Below are positions 40,401-51,290 of a stretch of 64,000 bases of DNA, piece after piece (positions within the stretch are counted from its first letter, which is position 1; every line of letters begins with the position of its first letter). The position numbers and the translations under genes are program-made. The notes under the pieces are model-generated. The model had not been told where the DNA came from and made no database searches. It saw only the letters and a list, made by a program, of their open reading frames with translations. The stretch comes from Lodderomyces elongisporus. Lineage: Eukaryota > Ascomycota > Pichiomycetes > Serinales > Debaryomycetaceae. The stretch covers positions 1,236,001 to 1,300,000 of the forward strand of contig NC_083675.1 of the NCBI RefSeq assembly GCF_030384665.1, written 5' to 3'.

Positions 40401-43285
40401 AGAAATCCAAACATTGGATCAATTTGTTGTTGTACAAATCCAATGTTGATGTCAAAAGTTTGATTCAATCGTATGTTTCTGCTAATGAAGAGCTAAACTT
40501 TGATGCCCCCATTCAGTTTGGATTATCTTTTGCGTTAGAGATGGCTGGAAACATTTCTTCTCACGATCGTGAATTATCTGCAATTACCTATGCAAATACT
40601 TCAGCGTTGGACAGTTTGCCCACAATTGTGGCTCAGTTGAACTGGAGATCGAATTTTGTATCGCAATTGATGAACAATTTACCATTGAGAACTGATGAGG
40701 AGTCGGATCTTGCCTTTAAGCTGATTAGAGAAAAAGGTTTTAAAATCAAGACGAGATTATTCAACTCAAGTAGTGTTGATCATCCTACAAATGATGAGAT
40801 TATGCAGTTATTGAGTGAGATTGCCGGCCTTGCATTAATGAGCGATGTCAACAATGCCGAATTGGTTCGGTACATGATTGAGATTCCGTTTATCATGTTT
40901 GAACCATCTGTTATGATTACCGCTAGTGGTGTTTGGTTTGCTGTTATGAAAGATAAACCTTCATTGAGTATGTTGTTATTAAGTGAGGTTTCCAAGAAAT
41001 GGGAAGAATCCATAGAGCTCAGGAAAGGTCTTTTTTCGCAAGAACACGATATTGTGCATCCTGAATTTGACAAGATGGAATATGCTCCAAGTAACAGAGT
41101 TGCAGTGAATAGACTATCCGATAAAGCGCAAAAAAGCTTTGCACCACATTTGGAAATTATCAGGTTGTTTTCAAGTAACTTTGAAGCCACACTCAACCAA
41201 AGTGATCATTTGTTGAAGATTTTTACCAGGTTTGTTGAGGTTGGATTGCAAAATTTGAAATTTGCCTCGTACCATCCACTCTCGAGGTTAGCTAGATTTG
41301 AATTGATCAAGTTTTCGTTTGAAGTGTTGCTGTACCATATTAAATTGGGAAGTAGAAGTTGTTTGAGCTTGACCAACTTGATTTTTGATGGTGCCTTGAC
41401 TTGGTTTAGACAAAGAAGCACATTCCCATTTGGTGGTAATAAATTGAAATTTAAGAGCGAGACTGATGTGATGAAAGAAGTTGCCAAGATGGCTAGTGCC
41501 ATTTCGGCTAAGCTGGCCGAAGTTGATACCAAAAAGGGAATCTTTTTGCATTTTCTCGATGATGAAATTTACAAGTTTAATGTATGGATGACTACATTGA
41601 GCCCCGTGGACACCTCGCGTACTTTGGTTAGTCATCAATTGACACCTGCACAAGTTGCAAAAGCTTATAGCATTGACCCAATCTTAGCCATCAATTTGGC
41701 AATGAGATTCAAGATTAAGAATGTTGATGAGCAATTGCAAGAATTGATCATTAAGAACCCGTTGCCAGCAACTTTTTATCCCGATGCAGTGCAATTTTTT
41801 ATTGGTATCAATGCTGGAACTCATATGCCCTCTTATCAATTGTTGTTTTGGTCAGCGTTGGCACCAATTGATGCCATCACATTATTTTTGCCTCCATTTG
41901 GTTCCAACTCATTTATTTTGCAATATACTATGAGGTCATTGGAAAGCCATGATGTCAACTTGACTTTCTTTTATGTGCCTCAGATTGTGCAATCCTTGAG
42001 ACATGACGCTAAAGGGTATGTAGAGAGGTTTATTGTTGAAACCGCTAAAGTTTCCCAGTTGTTTGCCCATCAAATTATTTGGAATATGTTGGCAAACAGT
42101 TATAAAGACGAGGACTCAACAGACCCTGATGATTTAAAGCCTGTGTTGGATAGAATTCAGGAAACAATGTTGAATGAATTTAGTGAAAAAGATTTGCAAT
42201 TTTATCACAAGGAGTTTGGGTTCTTTAACGAGGTTACCGACATCTCGGGTAAATTGAAGCCGTACATTAAGAAATCGAAAGCCGAAAAGAAGGCCAAGAT
42301 CGACGAGGAGATGGCTTTGATTAAAGTTGAGCCTGGTGTTTATTTGCCTTCTAATCCGGATGGTGAGTTGGTTGATATTAATCGTAAATCTGGTAAACCA
42401 TTGCAATCGCATGCCAAGGCTCCCTTTATGGCCACATTCAAGATCAAGAAGGAAGTTACTGATTATGATGTCAATGGACAAGCACAAAAAGTTGAGATTG
42501 AGAAATGGCAAAGTGCAATTTTCAAAGTTGGTGATGATTGTAGACAGGATGTGTTGGCTTTACAATTGATTTCGATGTTTAGGACGATTTGGCAAGATGC
42601 TGGTTTGGATTTGTATGTGTTTCCTTATAGGGTCACAGCAACTGCACCTGGTTGTGGTGTTATTGATGTGTTACCAAACTCAACATCGAGAGATATGTTG
42701 GGAAGAGAAGCAGTTAATGGGTTATACGAATATTTCATTACCAAGTTTGGACCTGAGAATTCGATTGAGTATCAGCAATCGAGAAACAATTTGGTAAAGT
42801 CTTTGGCTGCGTACTCGATTATTTCATACTTGTTGCAGTTCAAGGATAGACACAATGGTAACATTATGTATGATGAAAGTGGTCATATTTTGCACATTGA
42901 TTTTGGTTTTTGCTTTGATATTGTTCCTGGTGGTGTTAAGTTTGAAAATGTTCCTTTTAAATTAACGCACGAAATGATTTTGGTGTTGGGAGGCAGTGAC
43001 GAGACACAAGCTTTCAAATGGTTTGAGGAGCTTTGTATAAAGGGATACTTGGCATGTCGTCCATATATGGAGATGATTGTGCGTACTGTTACACCAATGT
43101 TGGAGAGTGGGTTGCCTTGTTTTAAAGATACAACGATTAAGAATTTGAGATCAAGGTTTGTTCCAAACAAGTCTGAAAAGGAGGCTGCTGTTTATTTCAA
43201 AAAGTTGATTAAGGAGTCGAAGGAGAGTTTCTACACTAAAGGGTATGATGAGTTCCAGAGACTCACCAATGGTATTCCTTATTAA
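37478..43285 (+). CDS. STT4: Stt4 phosphatidylinositol 4-kinase (type III alpha)
   Basis: 1935 residues, close to the 1900 of Saccharomyces Stt4, in one exon. The first ~1500 residues form the helical scaffold typical of PI4KA, with a short Asn/Gly-rich insert near 300. The catalytic domain occupies about 1685-1935: GDDCRQDVLALQLISMF, APGCGVIDVLPNSTSRDM, the catalytic loop KDRHNGNIM (about 1790), and the metal-binding DFGFCFDI (about 1808). The C-terminus (FQRLTNGIPY) is the usual end. The enzyme makes PI4P at the plasma membrane with Ypp1 and Efr3, feeding PI(4,5)P2 synthesis, wall integrity and actin control (family knowledge). Scanning 42541-43285 shows no in-frame CTG, so the catalytic domain avoids the reassigned codon; a few occur in the scaffold. 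Confidence 0.97.
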   Translation: MDYHGITRGTIRGEALKKLAELTVEFVPSNLKEISTGIQKDDFSKLLTSTPREIQHRKSSINGSTANGGNITSVAMAPKEYEVLLALCDSTKKTMKVRNQIKILIDKFKVYLFELPEQKFAYDIVSKSITVSPWTLLGEKLTTGLINLAYQLNKAHFDEVVEVFHQFIEKFFDNVEPQFSNFLTLLGFIEGLNKNAQFLSYSPRTFRIFTSLDACVDNVDFLSDIENYSDYLYDEPNEYKELTERDYAINFSPVFYLEKLSKLMCSIINGMVGNKNQSLLHFILTKVANKYNEKENGIVNNNSSNPNNNGHSQGHANGKAISNGVALKDLEFSKPHMDIIKFLTELALKKLEFLDRGETYIVYSTFNRLKLGYLAKSFSLQVLSCGMFTDNLDLRTSKNLFRSCIEIRDVMLDPDLGLTVFEFGCLLVFKDESVGPSLTRVFTSVVANPKLPSPYCLEASKSVGLGTKRLPQDSVVTTIYSLTNLLFVSNEGLQLPSKSARRVIRNTTGLENGSFRDMSPLSSRRTSITSFSQAFSKGGNSSEFDENDYKRVCENAIIAIIEISEACDDETVPALACTILSQKVTKIDSPIGSLILKGLSYCAPFLPEKEFIILVRLLNKMTFDAVEKKNVALLNNLNEAKISLAQKLKQSNPLFKVYLHELLKAIISKGDVQQLEHHRSHNEISEIGDQISIYLKPLAALLPDVRLGQEPLKVKDAETINLFRNIWFNMVVHGFNVNSKNTRLFREELERIAYNSPPLASHLSWDRTETSIELNTVLRRGSSNHNIKDHRLFLGNIFEVHRNLSYPKLMFLSAAVFIESLRVRSGDCSTILLYFTDPSVRISGVEKYLRSISFQIVKEYIALITTGANRQFSADHIAEQLTKMLTMFTYSIPEMQDASVQCSDLLVSKVPSSLCHKKSLFALFDLLTLLFQSIADADVHEYEPTTTFRARCTGIKIELSDDYKWRCSTFNRFHEKSKHWINLLLYKSNVDVKSLIQSYVSANEELNFDAPIQFGLSFALEMAGNISSHDRELSAITYANTSALDSLPTIVAQLNWRSNFVSQLMNNLPLRTDEESDLAFKLIREKGFKIKTRLFNSSSVDHPTNDEIMQLLSEIAGLALMSDVNNAELVRYMIEIPFIMFEPSVMITASGVWFAVMKDKPSLSMLLLSEVSKKWEESIELRKGLFSQEHDIVHPEFDKMEYAPSNRVAVNRLSDKAQKSFAPHLEIIRLFSSNFEATLNQSDHLLKIFTRFVEVGLQNLKFASYHPLSRLARFELIKFSFEVLLYHIKLGSRSCLSLTNLIFDGALTWFRQRSTFPFGGNKLKFKSETDVMKEVAKMASAISAKLAEVDTKKGIFLHFLDDEIYKFNVWMTTLSPVDTSRTLVSHQLTPAQVAKAYSIDPILAINLAMRFKIKNVDEQLQELIIKNPLPATFYPDAVQFFIGINAGTHMPSYQLLFWSALAPIDAITLFLPPFGSNSFILQYTMRSLESHDVNLTFFYVPQIVQSLRHDAKGYVERFIVETAKVSQLFAHQIIWNMLANSYKDEDSTDPDDLKPVLDRIQETMLNEFSEKDLQFYHKEFGFFNEVTDISGKLKPYIKKSKAEKKAKIDEEMALIKVEPGVYLPSNPDGELVDINRKSGKPLQSHAKAPFMATFKIKKEVTDYDVNGQAQKVEIEKWQSAIFKVGDDCRQDVLALQLISMFRTIWQDAGLDLYVFPYRVTATAPGCGVIDVLPNSTSRDMLGREAVNGLYEYFITKFGPENSIEYQQSRNNLVKSLAAYSIISYLLQFKDRHNGNIMYDESGHILHIDFGFCFDIVPGGVKFENVPFKLTHEMILVLGGSDETQAFKWFEELCIKGYLACRPYMEMIVRTVTPMLESGLPCFKDTTIKNLRSRFVPNKSEKEAAVYFKKLIKESKESFYTKGYDEFQRLTNGIPY

Positions 43286-46107
43286 GAAAGATTCTAGTAA
43301 AGAGTGTTGAAAAAGAAAAAACGATATGTGGGAGTGGAAACGGAGGAGCATGAGAAGTATCAGATTGAAGGAATGGGCGGGGAACGAAACCGAAGATTAC
43401 ATTAGTTATAATCTGTTTAGTTTGTCTCTGCATCTTTTTTTTTTCTATAAATATACAAGAAGTTGGCGTTTGTTTTACTTGAATTGTTTTGTTGCATAGA
43501 GTGTTTCTTATTCTCTTGTATTGTTTCTTAGATTGTAAATATCAATGTATCCGACAATCTTTTCCTTTTTCTTGAATTTCTCTTTGATCTTGTTTCTATT
43601 TTAGTTCACGTTCTATTTTTTCTGTTGTTTTTCTTTTTATAAAAGATCAATTCTTGTATATTTATCATAGTATTTGGAAGAAGAACTGAAAAATGGAAGT
43701 TTAGCTATTTTCGCAGTAATGATGTCATCGCCGTTGTGTATTTCATGCACTAATTGCAGCAACTGCAACACAAAATCTTTGTACTAGCTAGTCCAGGACT
43801 TTATTCGAGAATGACACTTGCAACTATTGCTGTATTTTTCTCTTACTCTTAATTCATACCGACTATTCTTGTAGATACTACGCCCTGTTGACTAAGAAAA
43901 AAAAAAATCAATACTATTAGCGGCAACTCTTTCACCCCCCCTTTCACATTTCTCTCTCTATCTTTGCCCCACAAAATAAAATAAGAATTTAATACATAAA
44001 AAAAGACTCTTGAGAAAGAAGAAAAAAAAAAAGAGAATAGTGTTTTGAGTACTTATTGCTGTTTCACATAGAGGGGGGGAGGGAGGCAGTGCTGCTGCAT
44101 AGTTTGTTGGTTTGATGATTTAAAAGCTAAGAAAAATAGAAAAATGGCTGGTTTTTTCTTTTCTTCTTATAAGTCAATTGGTAGCTGCAGATTGAAACAG
44201 GTTTTGTGTTTGTTTACATGTATGTGTGTATATATATATATAGGGAGTGTTTTAAGACTGTTTGTGATTGATGTTGACGTAGTAGACTTTGATGTGCTGA
44301 AGAGTATAAAGAATGAAACAAAGCCTGTTATGATGAAGTAGATAAATATGAAGTGGGATTTGGGAAAGAAAAGAAGAGTGCAAAAGCTGAGAGAAGAACA
44401 AATCAAAAAAAAAAGAAAAGAAAATTAAAAGTAAAAGTAATTGAAAAAGAATGAATAGTAAACAAAGTTAATGCCAATGCCTGCTTAGAAGAAGTTTTTT
44501 GAAGAACTGACTGTAGTTTAATTGTAATCATGGGAATCTTCTCAGAATAGATACTAGCTTAGGCAAGAAATTTTAATTGAATGGTAAAGGTGACGAAACG
44601 CGAATTACCTTGAGCATCACTATCCAAGAATAATATTATTATTTGGAGGTTAAGATAGAGTTAAAAATAGAGAGTAAAGCCACTAGAGTGACACAGTTGG
44701 AGAGACAGTGAGTACCCTTTCAGTAAATATTCTTAGCCTTTCCTAATTTATTTCCCGTGACGCGCGAGCTATTGACACGTACAATCTTCTGTGTATAAGT
44801 CAGGAAATATGGAGACAGTTAAGGCGATTATGATGCTACAAGTGCTGAGTCTTTTTGTTTTTTTCGGGTAATATAAAAGCTTGTGTGGTAAAGAATGGAT
44901 CTGACGGTGAGGTGGAGTGGGAAAATTGTATGTGAACAAAACAAAGAACCAAAAAAAAAAAAAAAAAAAGAAACAAATGGAGGAAAAGAATCGTTATAAG
45001 TTGTACACGTGACTTACTCCTAAAATAAGTTTCAAAAATAGCAACAGCGTATGTTGACTATTCTGTCGTGCTTTTGTAAACACACATAAATTTCTATCAT
45101 AAAGTACAGCACACCACAATAAAAAGAGAGAAATAAAAATAAAAATAAAAATAGAACTATAAAAAAATAAATTAAAATTAATCAACAGTTTTTCAAAGTA
45201 TTGCAGTACAAAGAGACAGAGTGAATACTTTCAAAATTAAATTAAATAAAATAAAATAAAAATTAAAAACAATTAAAAACAATTAAAAAAAATTAAAAAA
45301 AATTAAAAATAAAAAAAACTACGGTGATACAAAAAGGGCGTGGGAGAAACCACAGATCATACTAGATATTTGGCTTCATCAATAATCACCCCAACTAGAG
45401 ACTTTTACAACCTCTATTAACCCTTTTAACAATCATCAAAAACTTTCATTACCATCACCACCACCACAACCACAACAACACTAACAACCATCACGGAGAG
45501 TGTATAGTTTATAGCACCTCCATCTGAATTTCACACCTGCTCTTAATATAGAGCAAAATAAAGAAATATACCTACCCAGTATTAACCCTGGCTAACCCCG
45601 CCCCCTTCGATCTCAGATCCATAGAACAGAAAAAAAAAAAGAAAAATCTAACAACCAAATATCTTGTTACAAACTTCAACATTTATTGAGTTGTATTTTC
45701 TTTATTAATTTTTCTATATCATTTTGTTCGAAAGCTCCACTTCTTTTGCTTTTTGAGTTCTAAATTCATTATCATCATCATCATCATATCGTTAGAGCTA
45801 GGACCAACATATCGATTTATCACTCACTCGCTAGGCCTTTTTTTTAAGAAAATTTCTTTAATTCTTCTTACCATCAACCAATTTGACTTCAGGAATTACC
45901 ATCTAGCCTTTTAATTTAAGAACTAAGATTAAAATTAAGGTATTTCGAAAAAAAAAAGAAAAGAAAAGAAAAGAAAAGACAAAAAATTTTTAAAAATCAA
46001 ACAACCTTGATCTTTAAACTTGTATTCTCCAATCTTTCTTCCCAATTTATCTTGATTCGTGGACAAACAAAAGTAAACCGGGAATATACAAACGGTTACC
46101 GCTCAAA
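43286..46107. other. 2.8 kb intergenic upstream of FLC-type gene
   Basis: Contents: STT4 3' flank, GC-containing patch near 44755-44785 (GACGCGCG), a Cbf1-like CACGTGAC with the E-box at 45006-45011, A18 near 44950, an A/T block of tandem AATTAAAAAC-type decamers at 45234-45319, a CCACCAC run near 45455, and (AAAAG)n at 45955-45980. The decamer block could be a nucleosome-free or origin-like element. No gene is supported. Confidence 0.6.
45006..45011. promoter_or_regulatory. CACGTG E-box (CACGTGAC)
   Basis: CACGTGAC fits the Cbf1 consensus on the minus strand (GTCACGTG). It lies 1.1 kb upstream of the FLC-type gene. Motif-only inference. Confidence 0.3.
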
Positions 46108-48534
46108 ATGTTGATTCTAAATACAATTTTCCTTCTTTGCTTAGCCAGTTTCACCAATTTGGTTTCAGCTACAAAGTTGATCAAGTCTTCGTCGCTTTTA
46201 ACATGTATGGATAACTCCCAGTTCACTGCATCCTACTTTGATATTGTTTTTTACCCAGAGAATAACACTGTGTATTTCGATATCAATGCCATTTCCTCCA
46301 TCGACAACAAAAACGTTAGTGTTTACGTGAACTTGATTGCTTACGGTCTCAATGTTTTACAAAGAAACGTGTCATTGTGTTCATTAGACTACCAAGAAAC
46401 AGGTAATAGCAAAAATAACCCACTTTGCCCATTGACTTCGGGACACTTGAACTTGGACTCCTCCTACGAGTTGGGGTCCTCGGTCACCAAAGAAATCCCA
46501 GGCGTCGCATATACAATTCCAGACTTGGATGCTAGAGTTAAAGTCATTGTTTACGACGACTCAGACTATACCCAATTGGCATGTGTCGAGGCAACATTAT
46601 CCAACGGAAAAACAGTGCAAACCAAGTACGCGGCATGGCCAATTGCAGCAGTATCGGGTTTGGGTGTTTTAACCTCTGGTGTTATCTCTATTATAGGCCA
46701 CTCTAGCACTGCCGCCCACATTGCGTCAAACTCAATGTCTTTGTTTATCTATTTCCAATCCTTGGCAATTACTGCTATGATGGGTGTTGCAAGAGTGCCA
46801 CCAATTGCAGCCGCTTGGGCACAAAACTTTATGTGGTCCTTGGGTCTTGTTAGAGTTGGATTTGTCCAGAATATCGCCAACTGGTACGTCCAGTCGACTG
46901 GTGGAACACCAACAGATATTTTAAAATCTTCTTATTTGTCAATCTCTGTGCAAAAGAGGAAATTGATCAAGAGAGCTGCATTGGAGTTGTATGACCACTT
47001 TGCTTCAGAAGCAAAGCAAAAATTGGTCAAGAGACTCGATGTGCAAGTCGACTCAGATACTTTTGGTACTTCGGATAATCTCGATCCAACCTTGTACTCA
47101 ACCGATGAAAAAAATTCAGATGGCAAGATCTTGGTCTTGCGAGGAGTTCAAAGAGTAGCTTATTTGTTGAGCATTGAAATCACAGACCTTTTCATGACCG
47201 GTATTTGCTTTTTGCTCTTTTTTGGTTTTGTTATGATTGTTTGTCTCACCTTGTTCAAGGCACTCATTGAAATCTTAGTCAGAAGCAAAATGATGCGCGA
47301 GGGCAAGTTTAACGAATATAGACAGCAATGGAATGGTGTCATCAAAGGTTCCGTTTACCGTTTATTGATTATTGCGTTGCCACAAATCAGTCTTTTGTGT
47401 ATATGGGAGTTGACAACTAGAGATTCAACAGGTACCGTTGTTGTGGCCGTTTTCCTTTTAGTATTGGCATGTCTCTTGTTGCTTCAAGCCGCGGTGCGCG
47501 TGTTTTTATTGGGAAGAAGATCTGTTGGCCAGTTTAAGAACCCGGCATACCTCCTTTTTGGCGATGGGAAATTTCTCAATAGATTTGGTTTCCTCTATGT
47601 TCAATTCAGAGCTGATTGTTACTGGTTTGTGTTGGTGTCCCTCGTCTATATCTTTTTGAAATCACTTTTTGTTGCTGTTTTGCAACAACATGGAAAGCCA
47701 CAATCTGTCATTGTTTGGGCTATAGAATTGATTTACTTGGTATTGGTATGTTGGATACGTCCATTTATGGATAAGAGAACTAATGCATTCAACATTACCA
47801 TTGCTGTAATCAATTTCATCAATGCCTTATTTTTTATGTTCTTTTCAATGGTGTTTGGCCAACCAAATGTCGTATCTTCAGTAATGGCGGTGGTTTATTT
47901 TGTTTTAAATGCCGTTTTTGCCTTATTCCTATTATTATTTACCATCATCACATGTGCATTGGCCTTGGTTTACAAGAACCCCGACACAAGGTACCAACCA
48001 ATGAAAGATGACAGGGTCTCATTCCTTCCAAGAACAGTTAATGATAAGACTGGTGGACCAGGTGGTTTGAGTCGTGATGACGATATGGAGTTAATGGCGT
48101 TGGGTGCTACAGCAATGAAGGGTCATGAACATGGTGGAAAATCCCGAATGGCTGGAGATTCATCAATCTATGATGAGGACAATTCCTTTGAAAATGAAGG
48201 CGAGTCTGTATACCAAAGAACGCGAAACTTGAGTGGTCCTGGTCTTTCATCTACTTCAGAATCAGCATATGAACCATCAAAGAGAGACTCATTTGTCAAT
48301 GTAGAGCCTACACAACCAAGCTCTACCATTGTAGGTAATCCTTACGCTGCACTTCCAACAAATGCCGGGGGTAACGCTGGCGGACCCAGCAATAACAGTA
48401 CAGGTGGATTTAGTTTCGGTCAAACTGGATCATACCAAGGAAGTGCCTCAAGTCCGCAGAATCCATACTTTAAATCCACTTCATATCAGCAGCAGTCGCA
48501 GCCCTACCAGCAAAGAAACCCACGTTTTAGGTAA
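46108..48534 (+). CDS. FLC/TRP-like membrane protein (flavin carrier family)
   Basis: 808 residues. A clear signal peptide (MLILNTIFLLCLASFTNLVSA) precedes a lumenal ML-like domain (about 22-170) with Cys and N-glycosylation sites. A block of about nine to ten membrane segments (about 180-640) is typical of the fungal TRP-like/FLC family. The hydrophilic tail ends in Ser/Gln/Pro-rich sequence. FLC proteins act at the ER, where they are linked to FAD import, calcium handling and cell-wall maintenance, and overlap within a small paralogue family (family knowledge). I cannot say which of FLC1-3 this is. It has a very long upstream region (2.8 kb). A tandemly duplicated purine block lies just past the stop codon. 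Confidence 0.85.
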   Translation: MLILNTIFLLCLASFTNLVSATKLIKSSSLLTCMDNSQFTASYFDIVFYPENNTVYFDINAISSIDNKNVSVYVNLIAYGLNVLQRNVSLCSLDYQETGNSKNNPLCPLTSGHLNLDSSYELGSSVTKEIPGVAYTIPDLDARVKVIVYDDSDYTQLACVEATLSNGKTVQTKYAAWPIAAVSGLGVLTSGVISIIGHSSTAAHIASNSMSLFIYFQSLAITAMMGVARVPPIAAAWAQNFMWSLGLVRVGFVQNIANWYVQSTGGTPTDILKSSYLSISVQKRKLIKRAALELYDHFASEAKQKLVKRLDVQVDSDTFGTSDNLDPTLYSTDEKNSDGKILVLRGVQRVAYLLSIEITDLFMTGICFLLFFGFVMIVCLTLFKALIEILVRSKMMREGKFNEYRQQWNGVIKGSVYRLLIIALPQISLLCIWELTTRDSTGTVVVAVFLLVLACLLLLQAAVRVFLLGRRSVGQFKNPAYLLFGDGKFLNRFGFLYVQFRADCYWFVLVSLVYIFLKSLFVAVLQQHGKPQSVIVWAIELIYLVLVCWIRPFMDKRTNAFNITIAVINFINALFFMFFSMVFGQPNVVSSVMAVVYFVLNAVFALFLLLFTIITCALALVYKNPDTRYQPMKDDRVSFLPRTVNDKTGGPGGLSRDDDMELMALGATAMKGHEHGGKSRMAGDSSIYDEDNSFENEGESVYQRTRNLSGPGLSSTSESAYEPSKRDSFVNVEPTQPSSTIVGNPYAALPTNAGGNAGGPSNNSTGGFSFGQTGSYQGSASSPQNPYFKSTSYQQQSQPYQQRNPRFR

Positions 48535-49796
48535 GGAGAAAAGAAATAAAACTTGAGGAAAAGAAGGAAAAGAAAAAGAAGAAGAAAAGAAATAGAACTT
48601 AAGGAAAAGAAGGAAAAGAAGAAGAAGAAGAAAAAGAAGAAGAAGAAGTTACTTGCCAAATGTAAGATGCATAGTCCATAATGCATGAATAAGTCACATA
48701 GTTTGATTTTATAACTTTGCAAATATCTATTTTCATTTCAGAAAAAGTTGAAGGAAAAAGAAATGAATTGTATTCAAATATTGATTAGTGAGACGTTGGA
48801 TCTCCAATTGCTATTTACGGAGACGGATGTGTTTCTACGAAAATGTCATCCAATAGGCGAGTAAAGATTAGTTTTTTATTGTATATTATAGTTGATTTTA
48901 TTGCAGAAGTTTATTTATCATTGTATATAAAGCAATGCAGATTTGTATTTAAAACATTTACTCTGTTTTGTTAAGTATATAAAATGCAAGGATGAAGGAT
49001 TGAACCTCGTTTAGGTACATAAACCTTTTGGTGTCAATGCTAATTTTTCTTTTCTTTTTTTTTTGTTTTTTTTTGGTATTTGCTTATGTTTAAAGCTATG
49101 CTTGACTTGGCGTTACATTTTCTAGTTTCATAGTTCAATTACTGGGAAATACAATTACAGCCACTTTATTTTTCCAGATTTTGCTGTGTCTATTTAATCT
49201 GTGGTGGTACTGGTTAGTGTTTTGTTATCTAGCAAGAACTTACCCATATATTTTCAAACTTAAATTCTCTCTGATGTATTATCCAGCGTGAAAATGCATT
49301 AGTTACTTGGATCTATTCATTCTCATCCAACATCTTGTATTGTAAATTAGATTTGCTGTTAAACGCGATCAATATGGTTGATGATTGAGAAAATAATTAA
49401 CAAATGTATGAAAAATTGCATCCTGGTATACATTGGTATAGATGATGATGAAAAACAAAGTTGTAGCACCATGTTAGCATAGGAAATGCAAAAGGAGGAA
49501 GGTAGAAAAATTGTAAACTGGTGCTATTTGGATTTGAGCAGTTCAAGGTGATACTGTTATCACCATTTAGGATAACAAGATGAAGATGACTGTGAAAATT
49601 GAAAGGATCCAGGATTTTGTTTTTCCAATTTCTCAATGAGAAACTATATATCAATGGTGGATTAATCACTGACCGATAGCCTAAAAAAAGTAATATAAAA
49701 AGAAAAAAGACATATAAAGACTTGAAAAGACGTTTGAATTAAAAATTAACATAGCATAAAGCCCTATGTTTGTGCACTTGAGCCCTTCTATTCGAT
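48535..49796. other. Intergenic between convergent genes
   Basis: 1.26 kb. It begins with a purine-rich duplication (48543-48634), then ordinary A/T-rich sequence with T runs near 49045-49075. No gene is supported. Confidence 0.6.
48543..48634. repeat. 46-bp imperfect tandem duplication, purine-rich
   Basis: Unit 48543-48588 (starting GAAATAAAACTTGAGGAAAA) is followed directly by unit 48589-48634 (starting GAAATAGAACTTAAGGAAAA). The units differ at only a few positions. The block lies in the 3' flank of the FLC-type gene, 8 bp after its stop. Confidence 0.85.
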
Positions 49797-51290
49797 TCAA
49801 AAAGTGTATACCAATATTTTGTTTTTACCCTTTTGCTTGAGCTCCTCCTTTTCCCATTCTTCATTCAATGCGTACATCTCACCATTCTCATTCAAATAAT
49901 ACTCTTTTAACGGCTCTGATTCGTGTCTATCTCCATAGAATCCTCCTCCGGAACGCCGACGCTTATTGAAATTGTCATCTAACCCGCGGCGATCATAATC
50001 AAAATTCAACTCTTCCAACAAATTTAATCTCGATATGTACAACGTGGTCAAAAACATGGTTAAATTGGTGATCCACAAGAATGTCGAGATTATGATAAAT
50101 GCACCGTTGGCTCGACGCACCAGCCAAATCTTTTGTGTTGCATACCGTGCCAATGGGAAAATATAGGCAATGATCAAGATAAATGAAACTAATTTCATTA
50201 TTGTTGCCACAAGACAATAAAAGCTTCCGTTGCGTTTTTCATAGTTGATAAATTGTAATGTGAATAGCACAGCTATGGCAAGTGAGATTGAGCCATCAGC
50301 AATAAAGTATCTATATATACCAACGGAAACGTCATTATCGTATTGAAGCAACACTGAAGCAAGTACAATCTCGATTATACTGCAAAATATTTCAAATAAA
50401 TACAAGATAAAGTTGGTGGTAATATTTATTGTTTTTCCGTAATATTCCTCGCCGAATCGGTCAGCTTTAAATGAAATCAACGGTCGACTCATGACATTTT
50501 TGACCAAGTCATGTTCCAACTGTTTTCTTCGTGATAAAACACTAACATTATCAGGGTCTTCTTCGAACTGAACTGTTTTTTTCCCAACTTTTCTTTGACT
50601 GTTTAATTTCTCTGATGGTTGGGGCATTGCTGGTAGTTGACCAGATTGTTGCAAAGCCAAATTTGTATTTGGATTTGGATCAGGAACTGGAATTGGAATT
50701 GGAATGTCAGTTACCGATGCGGGGTACGGTAAAAATCCACGTTCTGATTGCAAATGACGAGAAGTTGATGCATCTTTTGGCGGAGGTGTTGGACCTCGAG
50801 CTATATGGTCTTGAGGAACTTGAACACCTCGAGAAATCAATCGAGCTGGCCGTCGTTTTTTGGGCAAATTAATAGTTTGTTTTGGGTTGAAATCCTCTCC
50901 TTCTCTTTCCTCCAAAAATATATCATGGACATCCTCTTCAAGGTCATTATTTGGAAGTGGTTTATATCGACTCCTGCCATCAACGTCATCATCAACATCA
51001 ACAACTCTCGATGAGTAAAATGGTATTATTGTGTCCAAAGTCATTTTACTCGACGATTGCATATCCACGATATCTGTGTTTGTGGGAGTTGTATTGCGTG
51101 ACCGTAGCCGTGTGTTTGCATTGTTTTGAAAGTCAAATCGTGAGACATCACTAACTACACGGAACTCGTCTCCCCCATAAGGTCTGAATGGTGGTGGCAT
51201 ATTTAGGATGTAAGAGTAAGTAACTTTCCTTTGAATAAATAGAATAAAGAAATAAAAAGAAAAAGCACTCTTCTTGAACGGAAGAACCAT
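49797..51290 (-). CDS. Uncharacterised four-TM membrane protein
   Basis: 497 residues from the first ATG, or 467 from the ATG at 51200 (MPPPFRPYGGDEFRVV), which I prefer because the first 30 residues look like translated leader. The N-terminal ~250 residues are hydrophilic with Asp, Pro and basic patches (KKRRPARL, GKKTVQFEED). Four hydrophobic segments follow: FILYLFEIFCSIIEIVLASV, YRYFIADGSISLAIAVLFTL, CLVATIMKLVSFILIIAYIF and FIIISTFLWITNLTMFLTTL. The cytoplasmic tail ends KILVYTF. The four-helix plan with long N- and short C-terminal ends resembles MARVEL-like proteins, but I recognise no family signature. No function is assigned. Confidence 0.72.
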   Translation of the reverse strand: MVLPFKKSAFSFYFFILFIQRKVTYSYILNMPPPFRPYGGDEFRVVSDVSRFDFQNNANTRLRSRNTTPTNTDIVDMQSSSKMTLDTIIPFYSSRVVDVDDDVDGRSRYKPLPNNDLEEDVHDIFLEEREGEDFNPKQTINLPKKRRPARLISRGVQVPQDHIARGPTPPPKDASTSRHLQSERGFLPYPASVTDIPIPIPVPDPNPNTNLALQQSGQLPAMPQPSEKLNSQRKVGKKTVQFEEDPDNVSVLSRRKQLEHDLVKNVMSRPLISFKADRFGEEYYGKTINITTNFILYLFEIFCSIIEIVLASVLLQYDNDVSVGIYRYFIADGSISLAIAVLFTLQFINYEKRNGSFYCLVATIMKLVSFILIIAYIFPLARYATQKIWLVRRANGAFIIISTFLWITNLTMFLTTLYISRLNLLEELNFDYDRRGLDDNFNKRRRSGGGFYGDRHESEPLKEYYLNENGEMYALNEEWEKEELKQKGKNKILVYTF

